Shown here one piece after another: positions 18,101-27,343 of a stretch of 64,000 nt of DNA. How positions within the stretch are numbered: position 1 is the first letter of the stretch; every line of letters begins with the position of its first letter. A model generated the notes under the pieces. It was not told where the DNA came from. It searched no databases and saw nothing but the letters and a program-made list of their open reading frames with translations. Origin of the DNA: SB11 sp037968475 (GTDB taxonomy: Bacteria; Bacteroidota; Bacteroidia; UBA8524); contig JBBKVO010000045.1 in the NCBI GenBank assembly GCA_037968475.1, forward strand, positions 4,328-68,327, given 5' to 3'. A program made the position numbers and the translations under genes.

Positions 18101-19629
18101 TTAAAATAGATTATTTACAAACCACATACTCTGCCGATACGGCTATTATTATCCTTAATAATAACAAAATATCAGTATTGCCCATTTTACTACACGATGA
18201 AAATGGTTCAATAGCAAATGCTTCAGGTTTTATTAGCCATAACTCGTTTTCCAATTTTGCTATTGATTTTAAGGTAGACAATATGCATAGTTTTATGGCT
18301 TTGAATACCCAAGAAAGGGATAACGATTTGTATTATGGCACGGCCTATATGACGGGTAGTTTTAGGATGACAGGCTCTTTTGATGATTTGTATATGGATA
18401 TAAGAGGACGCTCTGAAAAGGGAACTGTCTTTAACCTAAAAATGTCGGACGAAAGCAGTGTAGGAAGTTATGATTTTATAACTTTTGTTGATTACAGCAA
18501 TAAATCGAATGAGCGAGAAGCCATTGACCTTAGTGGTATACGATTAAATCTTAATCTTGAAGTAACGCCCGATGCGGAGATAAAAATAATATTCGATTCG
18601 CAATTGGGTGATGTGATTGAGGGAACAGGACGCGCCAACCTGCGTATGGAAATTAATACATTGGGCGATTTTAAAATGTTTGGAACATTTGAAATTGAGA
18701 AGGGTAAGTATCTGTTTACTGCCTTAGACCTGATTAATAAAAAGTTTTTAATACGTAAAGGGGGCACAATAACATGGACAGGAGACCCTGTAAATGCGCA
18801 AATAAATATTTCCGCCGCATATCCTTGGCGAACCAGTGTGTTGCCACTTGTAATGGGATTGGTGCCCGATAACCAACTAAGTAACTATAGCTCGGTAATA
18901 CCTGTAGAAGCTGTAATGGGACTAAAAGGGCCGTTAATGAAACCCGAAATTAAATTTGGTATAAACATACCCGATTTATCATTACTAAAAGGAACAGATG
19001 CTAATACTAGTGTACTGTATAATGCAGTACGCAGGGTGGAAAGAGACCAAGAAGAAGCCTCAAGACAAGTATTCAGCCTGCTATCGTTAGGGCAATTTGC
19101 AACCCCTATTGATAACGGATATGTGGCTTCAGGTGCTGAAAATCCAGGTACAAACCCAGGGCTAAGTGTGGCATCAAGCACGGTGGGTAATTTGCTTAGT
19201 AACCAAATAACCAACTGGTTATCAAAGTACGATCCTAAGTGGAATATTGGGGTGCAAGTGGGGCAGGGGGGTGCACAAGCTAGAGCTGAGGTTATATTAT
19301 CAGCCAGTAGGCAGTGGCTAAATGACAGACTTCAATTTGATATTTCGGCCGATAATACTTCGCAGGGCAATATCAACGTAAACTATAAAATAAAGCCTAA
19401 CGGCAATGTGCAAGCGCGTGTGTTTGGACGCAATACCAACAACCCCATATACAACCAAAACATACTAAGCTTTGGTGGTGGTTTTTATCTACGGTCTGAA
19501 TTTGAAAATTTTGCCGAGTTGAAACGTAAGATTGCAGGCAAAAAGAAACCCAAAGGCACGGTGCCCCCACCATCAAATACTGATAGTACCAACAGCACTA
19601 ACACCGACAATACCTTTCCTCATCCATAA
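15124..19629 (+). CDS. tamB: TamB-like translocation/assembly module protein (AsmA-like, DUF490)
   Basis: This 1501-residue envelope protein has a single N-terminal membrane helix (about 8-28) and then a long, almost wholly beta-strand repeat region, as expected of TamB/AsmA-like bridges that carry phospholipid or help outer-membrane protein assembly. The C-terminal DUF490 signature region (about 1150-1440) includes GEIEKGKYLFTALDLINKKF-like strands (residues about 1180-1200), a GPLMKPEIKF segment and a QVGQGGAQAR turn. The C-terminal 25 residues are a Pro/Ser/Thr/Asn tail. The start is a TTG at 15124, preceded by an A-rich Shine-Dalgarno-like stretch; no ATG or GTG is available in frame. It is divergent from tsaD with only about 22 bases between starts, so their promoters must overlap. 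Confidence 0.88.
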   Translation: MRTKIFKILFWLLLWFVTAAVVVGTVVRSKTFQHWATQKVAQYLSAELQTQVTIGGFSVDNFTLLHIDSIFIADQVTDTAFFINKFTLDLDRLDWNFDEKEKKLNIKYAHIDGALVNFRKYTDTGDWNYEFVINYFDPPRDSTDTIPGRPFILNVKKFDLSNSAFAFRSDSVGEVEPNKFNPDDFRFNHLNGTFNKFVLIDDSLAFNTKNLTAYEKNGYLIENMEADAHIYSRGMEFYNMQIHRGKSILGHELKMNYNDWDELEDFVHTVEFTAQVSNSTVSMDDVAFWGPGMQNLHQMAKLSGKVRGTIDNLKGREIVLEAGKETHLEGDFGIRGLPDFFESYIDVTFHKVHTVDEDIKQLFAIDELPEGIRKLGQIDFKGNFTGFPKAFVAYGNFATDLGKLSSDIKIDFSNGEENATYSGYLKTDGFNLGEFVNEAPLLKNIALDAKVEGSGLTIETIDAEVIGTINSIEFNNYTYKNIEIDGNYAGKLFDGFAKVRDENVELDFVGGVDFTGDRPQMDFVSTIYKANLLKLGLDTLSSSLSGKLYINLTGDRLDNLDGTIGVANVYYRRNARLLQLDTALLSANYTDNLRRLKLESNIVDAEISGQYNFSQLGDALYNYAANLLPQIVKKDTGQIANENFSFSLKIKKPYLLTNFLWDDLTVDPFEATGSINTAQHKVQLNMATTQVLYKDMAFRKLVVATKTTESGAQKLELSCGRYFQGDSLYLENTSVALTFEDNNVLFDINAPQIITRLSAHLQGELLFTDSLYRLTFQNSSISSKERVWTISNQSFVGFSPQTSRYTFDNFKISNAYEAILIGGAISKNINDTLRVDFDNFNIADINYFTRPPKGQELGGVLNGHAVLFNLLEVPLFTSALYADSLSFGADTLGDLELVANNNSYFRLIQINGGFNHGRLEGSKIKGWINFDKKAYQNQNITFDLKNATTRFFEPFLTDIVSELKGYFSTSITIKGTFDKALISGSAHFSKPQFKIDYLQTTYSADTAIIILNNNKISVLPILLHDENGSIANASGFISHNSFSNFAIDFKVDNMHSFMALNTQERDNDLYYGTAYMTGSFRMTGSFDDLYMDIRGRSEKGTVFNLKMSDESSVGSYDFITFVDYSNKSNEREAIDLSGIRLNLNLEVTPDAEIKIIFDSQLGDVIEGTGRANLRMEINTLGDFKMFGTFEIEKGKYLFTALDLINKKFLIRKGGTITWTGDPVNAQINISAAYPWRTSVLPLVMGLVPDNQLSNYSSVIPVEAVMGLKGPLMKPEIKFGINIPDLSLLKGTDANTSVLYNAVRRVERDQEEASRQVFSLLSLGQFATPIDNGYVASGAENPGTNPGLSVASSTVGNLLSNQITNWLSKYDPKWNIGVQVGQGGAQARAEVILSASRQWLNDRLQFDISADNTSQGNINVNYKIKPNGNVQARVFGRNTNNPIYNQNILSFGGGFYLRSEFENFAELKRKIAGKKKPKGTVPPPSNTDSTNSTNTDNTFPHP

Positions 19630-19728
19630 GCTCATTTCTTTTTGCAGAAGATTATAGTAATTTGGTGGAAATAATTTAGGGTAAAGTAAAAACAATACCG
19701 TATTTCGAAAAACTAAAAACTAACCACT

Positions 19729-20289
19729 ATGAAAACTCTTTCAAAGCAGTACACCGAGCATGGTCTAAAATGGGGCATTATACAGTTTCTTATTGTTAGT
19801 GTATTATTCTATATAATATACTTTGTAAACTTAAGATTTGCTGTAACATCAGGTATGTGGCTTTCTCTGCCTTTCTCTATATCATTATTAGTAATACAAG
19901 GTATACAGGCACGTAAATTTAATAATGGAGCACTAAGCTATGGCGATGCTTTTAAAACCCTGTTTATAGCCAGTGTTATATCAGCAGCATTATTTACTAC
20001 TACCCATTTTTTAGTAAAAACAGTCAGCCCGGCTTTGGCCGAAGAAGAACAAGCGATAACTATTGAAACTACTGCCGAGCGTATGGCCGGTTGGGGAATG
20101 GATGATGATAAAATAGATGAGACTATTGAAAAAATGGAAGAGCAAGATGCAAGCCCTACAATACTTCAAAGCCTTATTATGTTTATAGCTTCATCTATTT
20201 TCAGTACAATATTAGTTTTGATAATAGCCATTTTTGTAAAGAAAAAACCTGCTGAAGAAGTTATTATTACAGATAGCAGCACTACCTAA
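19729..20289 (+). CDS. DUF4199 integral membrane protein
   Basis: This 186-residue protein has four membrane helices at about 15-35, 40-58, 75-97 and 145-170. The pattern MKTLSKQYTEHGLKWG at the start and NGALSYGDAFKTLF in the second loop is the recognisable DUF4199 signature of Bacteroidota. The loop before the last helix holds an acidic stretch with ERMAGWGMDDDKIDE, also typical. The function is unknown. In many Bacteroidota DUF4199 genes lie directly before a polyprenol-phosphate glycosyltransferase, as here (162 bases), so a role near lipid-linked sugar handling is inferred. Confidence 0.85.
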   Translation: MKTLSKQYTEHGLKWGIIQFLIVSVLFYIIYFVNLRFAVTSGMWLSLPFSISLLVIQGIQARKFNNGALSYGDAFKTLFIASVISAALFTTTHFLVKTVSPALAEEEQAITIETTAERMAGWGMDDDKIDETIEKMEEQDASPTILQSLIMFIASSIFSTILVLIIAIFVKKKPAEEVIITDSSTT

Positions 20290-20318
20290 GTTGTTAGCTT
20301 AGTTTAAAGATAATATTG

Positions 20319-20357
20319 AAAGCCAAAGCTGGCTGAAATTAGGCAGGCTTTGGCTTT
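20319..20357 (+). terminator. Probable terminator after the DUF4199 gene
   Basis: An 11-bp inverted repeat (aaagccaaagc / gctttggcttt) has a 17-base loop and a short T run. The loop itself contains a smaller complementary pair. Confidence 0.6.
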
Positions 20358-20451
20358 TACTATAAACGAGGCAACCTAAATTACACCGATTTCATCTTAT
20401 CAGTAGCACCCAAAGGTATTTTGCATTATTTTGCGGCTGATTTTAGCATTA

Positions 20452-21414
20452 ATGGATATTTCTGTTGTCATTCCCCTACTAAACGAAGAAGAATCGTTGC
20501 CCGAGTTGTCTGCATGGATAGCAAAAGTGATGAATGAGAACAGCTATACCTATGAAGTACTGTTTATTGATGATGGTAGTACCGATGATAGTTGGCCTAT
20601 TATAGAAGGTTTGGCAAAAGTCAATCCCAATATTAAAGGCATAAAATTTAGGCGCAACTACGGTAAATCAGCAGCACTAAATGTAGGCTTCCACAGTACG
20701 CAAGGTGATGTAGTGATAACTATGGATGCCGACTTGCAAGACAGCCCTGATGAAATCCCCGCCTTATACCGTAAGATTAAAGAGGATGGATTTGACCTTA
20801 TTTCGGGCTGGAAGAAAAAACGCCACGATCCCCTTTCTAAAACTATACCTACAAAACTGTTTAATGCTGCTACCCGCCGCTTGAGCGGTATACAACTAAA
20901 CGATTTTAATTGTGGCCTTAAATCATACAGAGGCGATGTAGTAAGAGCCATAGAAGTATATGGCGAAATGCACCGTTACATACCTGTAATTGCTAAAAAT
21001 GCAGGTTTTAGAAAAATAGGCGAACAAGTAGTACAACACCGTGCCCGTAAATACGGCACAACAAAATTTGGACTGAATAGGTTTGTAAACGGCTTTTTAG
21101 ATTTGCTGTCTATCACCTTCATGGCCAAATTTAGCAAACGCCCCATGCACTTTTTTGGCAGCATAGGTTCGGTATCGTTTATAGTAGGTTTTGTAATCAC
21201 TATCTATCTTTTGGGCAACAAAGCCTACCACAGTTGGATAACGCATGAGCCTGTCCGCGACACCGTTGACAATCCTTGGTTTTATCTAGCTCTTACAGCA
21301 TTAATAGCGGGTGTGCAACTGTTTCTTGCTGGCTTCTTGGGCGAAATGATAAGCCGTGGTAGCCACGACCGTAATAACTACCTAGTATCCAATAAGGTAA
21401 ATTTAGAAGATTAG
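20452..21414 (+). CDS. Polyprenol-phosphate-type glycosyltransferase (GT2, GtrB/DPM1-like)
   Basis: This 320-residue inner-membrane enzyme has an N-terminal GT2 catalytic domain: SVVIPLLNEEESLP, FIDDGSTDDS near residue 42 and the DXD-containing TMDADLQDSPDEI near 92. The FRRNYGKSAALNVG loop is characteristic of undecaprenyl- or dolichyl-phosphate sugar transferases. Two C-terminal helices (about 225-250 and 268-292) end in GFLGEMISRG. It should load a sugar onto a lipid phosphate carrier for later transfer. I start it at the ATG at 20452, in front of the first beta strand; a TTG at 20431 would add seven residues. It resembles the GT2 encoded at 48185-49126. Confidence 0.88.
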   Translation: MDISVVIPLLNEEESLPELSAWIAKVMNENSYTYEVLFIDDGSTDDSWPIIEGLAKVNPNIKGIKFRRNYGKSAALNVGFHSTQGDVVITMDADLQDSPDEIPALYRKIKEDGFDLISGWKKKRHDPLSKTIPTKLFNAATRRLSGIQLNDFNCGLKSYRGDVVRAIEVYGEMHRYIPVIAKNAGFRKIGEQVVQHRARKYGTTKFGLNRFVNGFLDLLSITFMAKFSKRPMHFFGSIGSVSFIVGFVITIYLLGNKAYHSWITHEPVRDTVDNPWFYLALTALIAGVQLFLAGFLGEMISRGSHDRNNYLVSNKVNLED

Positions 21415-21429
21415 AAGTCTAATAAATCT

Positions 21430-23439
21430 TTACTCAACCAAAAACTTACCACTACTTATAGCTGTGCCTGTGCTAATACGGTATAGATAAACACCTCTTT
21501 TCCAATCGGCAATATTTATAGTATAGTTATAGTAGCCTGCGCTTTGGGCTTGTTGCCAGTTTTCAACCTTTTTACCATCAATAGTATATATCTCAATCGT
21601 TACATTACTGTTTTGTGCTACACCGTATTGTAATGTAAAAATACTATGAGCAGGGTTGGGGTAGGCATGAAAAACTACCACTTTTTGTGCAGGCCCAATA
21701 CCTAATGGGTTAGGTTTTTGTGTAGGAGCTGGTATTTCTTGCACGGTTTTGCTCTGTGCAGGTTGGTTGCTAAGCAATACCCTATTGCCATTGTTTAGCG
21801 TAAGAGCTGTTTTTGCAAAATTCTCCACTGTGCTAGGGGCGTTTATCTTATCACAAAAGTAGTAGCTGGCTTGTGCGCTATCCTCTTTCAGGTCTAAAAC
21901 AAAATAGCCGTGTTGGCTTACATCTACAAATTTTAAGTGGGGGTTATAGTTGCTGTTTTTTAAGAACGATATAGGGGTATTTACCCAAGCTTCAAACTGG
22001 TTGGCAAGCGGTGCGCCAAAACGTTCATCAAAATTGGCACTGGTAATACTAGGGGTACAAAATTCTACTGCTACGCTACCTTGCCCTGTTGACGGGTTAT
22101 AGGTAGGCGATGGCGAAGCATAATTGCTGTTTTGTGCATCGGGATAAATAACAGGTTGATGGGTAACATCAAATGCCCAACTGGCATGAGAATCGCCAGT
22201 GATAAAAACCACGTTGTTTATGTTGTTTTGCTCTATACTATCAATAATCGCCGAACGCTCGGTAGGGTAGCTTTTCCAAAAATTATTAAAAGGTCTTTCA
22301 GCCGTACGTATAGAATTTATGTTTGATGGGTCGGGCAAACCTTGTCCGTTTCTTGCCGCAAAACCAACATTTAGATTGCTAAAAATTACTTGGTTGCCTA
22401 CTACCTTCCACTTAGCGGTAGAGTTTTTTAATCCGTTAGTAAACCATTGGTATTGTGTGCTGCCCAGTATAGTGCGTGTGGGTGTATCGGGGTCATCAAA
22501 ATTTACGGGTGGTTTGTCCCGCCCCTCCAATCGGGTATCTAACAAAAAAATATCAGCCATAGCACCGTAACTCACCTTGCGGTAAATGGTATTATTGGGG
22601 TAGTCGCGGATGGGCAACCACTCAAAATACACCTTTTTGCTAATGGCTTTGCGGGTTTCCCAGTCGCCCTCGGTAGCAGGTTGGTGGTTTTGTGCGCCGT
22701 CTTTGTAGCTATCGTTACTACTCTCGTGGTCGTCCCACACAGTAATAAAAGTGTGTTGTTGGTGCGCGCGTTGCAATTCAGGGTCTAGCTTATATACTGA
22801 GTATCGAGTGCGGTAATCTCCTTCTGTTACGGCTTCGTTCTCAGGCTCAACAAAACGTCCCGTTGTGCTATCTCCCGCTTGTTTGGTTTGATACTCGTAT
22901 ATATAATCACCCAAATGTATCACCGCATCCAAATCGTTACGTTCGGCAATTCGGGCAAAAGCATTAAAAAAACCTGCCTCGTAGTTGTTGCACGATACTA
23001 CTGCAAATCGTAAATGATTAATATTTGTGGCAGGTGCGGTACGCGCTCGGCCAATGGTGCTATATATAGTATTCCAACTGAAACCATAATAATAGGTAGT
23101 AGCCGGCGAAAGCCCTGTTACATCTACCTTCACTGTAAAATCTTTGGTACTATCAGTAGTTACCGTGCCCTTTTTTACCACATTTTTAAGTGAGGTATCG
23201 GTAGCCATTACCCAATTTACTGTAAATGTGGTTTGGGTGTTAGTATCGGGAGTAATGCGTGTCCATATAATTATGCGGTCGGTAAGCGGGTCGCCACTAG
23301 CAACTCCATGGTAAAAAGGTTTTAGTGCGGGATTAAAAGGCAAGTGTCCTGCTTTGCGTATAAACCCTTCTGATTGCTGGGCTTGGCAAAAGCCTTGTGC
23401 AACAAGAAGAACAAAACAAAACACAAAAAACTTTTTCAT
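21430..23439 (-). CDS. PhoD-family phosphatase/phosphodiesterase with T9SS sorting domain
   Basis: This 669-residue secreted metalloenzyme has a signal peptide at residues 1-20; the ATG at 23439 is chosen because an upstream in-frame start would add 17 residues before it. An Ig-like PhoD N-terminal domain (about 30-145, HGVASGDPLTDRIIIWTR) comes first. The metallophosphatase core (about 150-560) carries metal ligands in VVSCNNYEAG, HLGDYIYEY, WDDHESSNDSYKDG and FITGDSHASWAFD. The C-terminal 75 residues (AYPNPAHSIFTLQYG ... GVYLYRISTG ... GKFLVE) are a type A T9SS sorting domain. It should be exported to the surface or medium and hydrolyse phosphate esters or diesters, probably for phosphate gain. 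Confidence 0.9.
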   Translation of the reverse strand: MKKFFVFCFVLLVAQGFCQAQQSEGFIRKAGHLPFNPALKPFYHGVASGDPLTDRIIIWTRITPDTNTQTTFTVNWVMATDTSLKNVVKKGTVTTDSTKDFTVKVDVTGLSPATTYYYGFSWNTIYSTIGRARTAPATNINHLRFAVVSCNNYEAGFFNAFARIAERNDLDAVIHLGDYIYEYQTKQAGDSTTGRFVEPENEAVTEGDYRTRYSVYKLDPELQRAHQQHTFITVWDDHESSNDSYKDGAQNHQPATEGDWETRKAISKKVYFEWLPIRDYPNNTIYRKVSYGAMADIFLLDTRLEGRDKPPVNFDDPDTPTRTILGSTQYQWFTNGLKNSTAKWKVVGNQVIFSNLNVGFAARNGQGLPDPSNINSIRTAERPFNNFWKSYPTERSAIIDSIEQNNINNVVFITGDSHASWAFDVTHQPVIYPDAQNSNYASPSPTYNPSTGQGSVAVEFCTPSITSANFDERFGAPLANQFEAWVNTPISFLKNSNYNPHLKFVDVSQHGYFVLDLKEDSAQASYYFCDKINAPSTVENFAKTALTLNNGNRVLLSNQPAQSKTVQEIPAPTQKPNPLGIGPAQKVVVFHAYPNPAHSIFTLQYGVAQNSNVTIEIYTIDGKKVENWQQAQSAGYYNYTINIADWKRGVYLYRISTGTAISSGKFLVE

Positions 23440-23563
23440 GGCAGGGAGTAAAATGAACGGAAACTCAATATTAGTAAATAATTGCGGCAATACTATATGG
23501 GCAAGAACTTAGAATTACTAAGGGCTTTTATTAACTTTACCCCCTGAAACAAAACACATTGAT

Positions 23564-26368
23564 ATGAAATTAAGGATAAGTTTTCTTATTGTATTTACTG
23601 CGTGTACCCTGTTACTGGGGGCGCAAAACACTTATGATGTCTCGGCAAAATTCCCTATCGATACCTCAATACGCACAGGTACATTGCCCAATGGCATGAA
23701 ATATTTTGTGCGTCGCAACGCTAAACCCGAAAATAGGGCAGAGCTTCGCCTTGCGGTTAATGTTGGTGCAACTATGGAAACCGACAACCAACAAGGTTTG
23801 GCTCACTTTGTAGAGCACATGTGCTTTAACGGAACTAAAAATTTTAAGAAAAGTGAGTTGGTAGATTATTTAGAGTCTATCGGGACAAAATTTGGTCCTC
23901 ACCTAAATGCCTATACCAGTTTTGATGAAACCGTATATATGTTGCAAGTACCTACCGATAGTAGTGAGTATGTAACCAAGGGTTTGCAAATACTGGAAGA
24001 TTGGGCGCATAACGTAAGTTTTGACGGCGAAGAAATAGACAAAGAACGTGGCGTTGTAACCGAAGAATGGCGTTTGGGCTTAGGTGCAGGCGAGCGTATG
24101 CGCGAAAAATATTTCCCTGTTATTTTTAAAGACAGCCGCTATGCCAACCGTTTACCCATTGGTAAACCTGAAATTTTAAAAAATGCGCCTTACGATACTC
24201 TACGTAGTTTTTATAAAGATTGGTATCGCCCTGAATTAATGGCTGTAATAGCTGTTGGTGATTTTGATGTAGATGCTATGGTAGCACGCATTAAAAAACA
24301 ATTTTCGAAAATACCTGCTACTAAAAATGGCAAACCCGTAGTGAAATGGGATATACCCAATAACGATAAACCTTTGGTAGCTGTGGTATCAGACAAAGAA
24401 AATCCTTATACCCAAATACAAATATTTTACAAACACCCTAGCCACGAGGTAAACAATATTGGCGATTACCGTCAAAAATTGGTGTACGATTTATATGCCA
24501 GTATGCTAAATGCCCGTTTGGCCGAACTTACTCAAAAACCTGATGCACCATTTATGTATGGAGCATGCAGTTATGGTAGTTTCCTTCGTCCAAAAGATGT
24601 ATATGCAGCTTTTGCCGTAGTGCCCGATGGTGGTATACAAAAAGGTATTGAAACCCTAATGGTAGAAAATAACCGTGTTCGTAAATTTGGTTTTACCGCC
24701 ACTGAGCTTGAGCGTGCCAAGCAAGAGTTGATGCGTGGTATGGAAAAAAGCTATAACGAGCGTACAAAAACAGACTCGCGTTCTTATGCCAGCGAGTATA
24801 TACGCCACTTTTTAGAAGGAGAAGTAATACCGGGTATTGGCTTTGAATATGAGATATATAAACGCTATGTGCCGGGTATAAACCTTGATGAAATAAACAA
24901 ACTGCCTGCCCAATGGATAACCAATGGTAAAAACATGGTAGCAATGGTATTGATGCCTGAAAAAGATGGCCTTGTAATGCCTAGCAACGAAGATGTTTTG
25001 AAAATGATTGACAATGCAATGGCAAAAGAAGTTACAGCTTATGTTGATGAAGTAACCGATGAGCCTTTACTATCTACCGTACCCAAAGCAGGTACAATAA
25101 CTGCCGAAAAAGACATTGTAGAAATGGGTGCTACAAGCATTACCCTTAGCAATGGTGTAACTGCTATTTTGAAAACTACCGATTTTAAAAACGATGAAAT
25201 ATTGTTCACTTCTTACGGTTGGGGTGGTTCGTCATTAGCTAGTGAGGCTGATAATCAATCGGCTGATTTTGCCAGTTATGTAATTTCGCAAGGCGGCGTA
25301 GGTAGTTTTAATAATATCCAGTTGGATAAAAAGCTAAAAGGTAAAATAGTACGCGTATCGCCATATATTGATAACTACAAACAAGGTTTCTCAGGCAGTT
25401 GCTCGCCTGCCGATATTGAAACGGCAATGCAACTAATATACCTGCACGCTACACAGCCCCGCAAGGATGAAGAAGCATTTGGAGCTATTATGGCACAGCA
25501 AAAAGCCTTTACAGCCAACCGTAGCAACGACCCACAAGAGGTGTTTGATGATACCATTACTGTTACAATGGCCAGCCATCACCCACGTGTGCAGCCTATG
25601 ACTCTTGCCGAATTGGAGAAAGTGAACCTTGACCGTGCTTTTGAGATTTACAAAAGCAGTTTTAACAACTTTGACCAAAATACCTTTGTGTTTGTTGGTA
25701 ATATAGATGCTGCTACCTTTAAAAAATTGGCACAGCAATATCTTGGTGCATTGCCTGCAACCAAAGAAACCAAAAACTGGAAAGATTTAGGTATAAAAGC
25801 TCCTAAAGGCAAAATAGAAAAAACAGTTAAAAAAGGTGTTGAGCCTAAAAGCTACGTTGAGCTACATACGCACGGTAAATTTGATTGGACTTTGAAAAAC
25901 CGTTTAGAACTTAATGCCCTTATGAGCGTATTGCGTATAAAACTACGCGAAAACTTGCGCGAAGATAAAGGTGGTGTATACGGTGTTGGTGCATCAGGCT
26001 ACCCAAGCAAAATACCTACTCCTACATACAGTATTACTATACAATTTGGTTGTGCACCTGAGAATGTTGAAACCCTTATTACCAACGTATTATTAGAGGT
26101 GGATAAACTAAAAGCTAATGGGGCTGAAGAAAAAGACCTTAAAAAGGTGATTGAAACCATGAAGCGTGAACGTGAAACAGACGTAAAAGAAAATCGCTAC
26201 TGGTTAAACGTAATAAGCCAATACAGCCAAAACGGCGAAAAATGGTCAGACTTTAATACCTACAATAAAATAATAGAAGGTATAACTGCTGATACTATTA
26301 AAAAATTAGCCAATCAATATTTGGGTATGGAAAACTATGCACGCTTTGTGCTAATGCCCGAAAATTAA
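23564..26368 (+). CDS. M16 family zinc metalloprotease (insulinase/pitrilysin-like)
   Basis: This 934-residue exported protease has a signal peptide at 1-20 and the inverted zinc motif HFVEHMCFNG (His81, Glu84, His85). The third zinc ligand is Glu161 in KERGVVTEEW, at the family spacing. The second half (about 510-934) is a homologous but catalytically inactive M16 repeat with PKSYVELHTHG and a conserved LREDKGGVYGVGASG loop near 800. The full two-repeat length makes it a pitrilysin-like single-chain enzyme. Expected role: degradation of short peptides in the periplasm or at the surface. It is monocistronic with its own terminator. Confidence 0.92.
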   Translation: MKLRISFLIVFTACTLLLGAQNTYDVSAKFPIDTSIRTGTLPNGMKYFVRRNAKPENRAELRLAVNVGATMETDNQQGLAHFVEHMCFNGTKNFKKSELVDYLESIGTKFGPHLNAYTSFDETVYMLQVPTDSSEYVTKGLQILEDWAHNVSFDGEEIDKERGVVTEEWRLGLGAGERMREKYFPVIFKDSRYANRLPIGKPEILKNAPYDTLRSFYKDWYRPELMAVIAVGDFDVDAMVARIKKQFSKIPATKNGKPVVKWDIPNNDKPLVAVVSDKENPYTQIQIFYKHPSHEVNNIGDYRQKLVYDLYASMLNARLAELTQKPDAPFMYGACSYGSFLRPKDVYAAFAVVPDGGIQKGIETLMVENNRVRKFGFTATELERAKQELMRGMEKSYNERTKTDSRSYASEYIRHFLEGEVIPGIGFEYEIYKRYVPGINLDEINKLPAQWITNGKNMVAMVLMPEKDGLVMPSNEDVLKMIDNAMAKEVTAYVDEVTDEPLLSTVPKAGTITAEKDIVEMGATSITLSNGVTAILKTTDFKNDEILFTSYGWGGSSLASEADNQSADFASYVISQGGVGSFNNIQLDKKLKGKIVRVSPYIDNYKQGFSGSCSPADIETAMQLIYLHATQPRKDEEAFGAIMAQQKAFTANRSNDPQEVFDDTITVTMASHHPRVQPMTLAELEKVNLDRAFEIYKSSFNNFDQNTFVFVGNIDAATFKKLAQQYLGALPATKETKNWKDLGIKAPKGKIEKTVKKGVEPKSYVELHTHGKFDWTLKNRLELNALMSVLRIKLRENLREDKGGVYGVGASGYPSKIPTPTYSITIQFGCAPENVETLITNVLLEVDKLKANGAEEKDLKKVIETMKRERETDVKENRYWLNVISQYSQNGEKWSDFNTYNKIIEGITADTIKKLANQYLGMENYARFVLMPEN

Positions 26369-26402
26369 TAGAATATTCCTTTCTATAATAAATAATAAAA
26401 AG

Positions 26403-26424
26403 ACCGCCATTTGGCGGTTTTTTT
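26403..26424. terminator. Bidirectional terminator between convergent genes
   Basis: Inverted repeat accgcca / tggcggt with a 2-base loop, then a run of seven T; A-rich sequence on the left serves the opposite strand. It lies between the genes ending at 26368 and 26442. Confidence 0.8.
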
Positions 26425-26441
26425 ATTTAATAAGTATAATA

Positions 26442-27275
26442 TTATTTTAATAATACTTTCCTCACATCAAAATCATCGCGATGGGCAAGGGCAAAACTTT
26501 GTGCTATACCCGTATATGCCATCTCATAAGCCAGTTGCTCCCACCATATATGCATAGTAGTGCATAGCGCACAATATCCTTTTACCATATTGTTTACATT
26601 ACTTTCAGTAATAAAAGGTTTCACAGCATCAATCAAGCCTTGCTCGTGTCCAATTTCAAAATATTTATGCCCGTCAATATATAATTTTGTTAAATCGGCA
26701 GCTTCTTTAGCTGGCATATTATTTTTTTGTCGGTAGGCAGTTACAATCTCATCTAAAATAGAAAATTCGGGTATTGCACTCCCTTCAAAAGCCATCAGTG
26801 CGCCCGCCACAAAAGCATTATCAGTGTCTTTAAAAATCAAGTGCATTTTGCGCAAAAAGCTTTGGGTTATACCACTGGGTTGGTAATTATCCGTTTCAAT
26901 ACCCAAATCAATTTTATACCCTTGGCGCATCATTTCTAGGTGAGGAATATCTTTAGTTTCTTCGCCTTTTTCCTCATTTATATTACGTAATATTTCGTCT
27001 TGCAATAATTTCCAATCGTGGTTGCGCAAGCTGGCATCCAATAGCATGTGTATAGCAGCGTACGAAAATGCCGAGTATTCTTTTATCACAAAAGCCACTT
27101 GCTGTGCATTAGTGTCGCCAAGCAAAGCCACTACAGGGTTAGTGCTGGGCTGTAGTGCTGTAAAACTGTTTTTTAGCAATGCTTTCAAAGCCTCTAAAGC
27201 AGTATCAAAATCAGTATACTGTGTGGCAATTGTTTTTAAGGTTTCTTGTTGCGTAACAATTAGTTGTTTTTTCAT
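26442..27275 (-). CDS. DUF3865-like protein, predicted heme-oxygenase-like dimetal oxidase
   Basis: This 277-residue, all-helical soluble protein is recognisable as DUF3865-like by YSAFSYAAIHMLLDA (about 67-81), PHLEMMRQGY (111-120), MAFEGSAIPEF (161-171) and DGHKYFEIGHEQGL (201-214). The acidic and histidine residues fall into E105-x6-H112, E164, and H203-x3-E207-x2-H210. This is the spacing of the six metal ligands in the heme-oxygenase-like dimetal oxidases as I know them from chlamydial CADD (E-x6-H, E, H-x3-D-x2-H). I therefore predict a non-heme di-iron or mixed-metal oxygenase; the substrate is unknown. It stands alone between a protease and an ABC operon, with no biosynthetic neighbours. 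Confidence 0.7.
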   Translation of the reverse strand: MKKQLIVTQQETLKTIATQYTDFDTALEALKALLKNSFTALQPSTNPVVALLGDTNAQQVAFVIKEYSAFSYAAIHMLLDASLRNHDWKLLQDEILRNINEEKGEETKDIPHLEMMRQGYKIDLGIETDNYQPSGITQSFLRKMHLIFKDTDNAFVAGALMAFEGSAIPEFSILDEIVTAYRQKNNMPAKEAADLTKLYIDGHKYFEIGHEQGLIDAVKPFITESNVNNMVKGYCALCTTMHIWWEQLAYEMAYTGIAQSFALAHRDDFDVRKVLLK

Positions 27276-27343
27276 GTATTACTTTACGTTGAAATAAATG
27301 TAAATATAGAAAAACAAGGGATTAAATAGATGTTAAAAATCCT

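Noticed and set aside
21430..23439. Calling the PhoD-like enzyme an alkaline phosphatase with defined substrate
   Set aside because: PhoD relatives include phosphodiesterases and phospholipases; metal-site motifs do not separate them.
25433..25738. Minus-strand open frame within the M16 protease gene
   Set aside because: Shadow frame inside a strongly conserved protease repeat.
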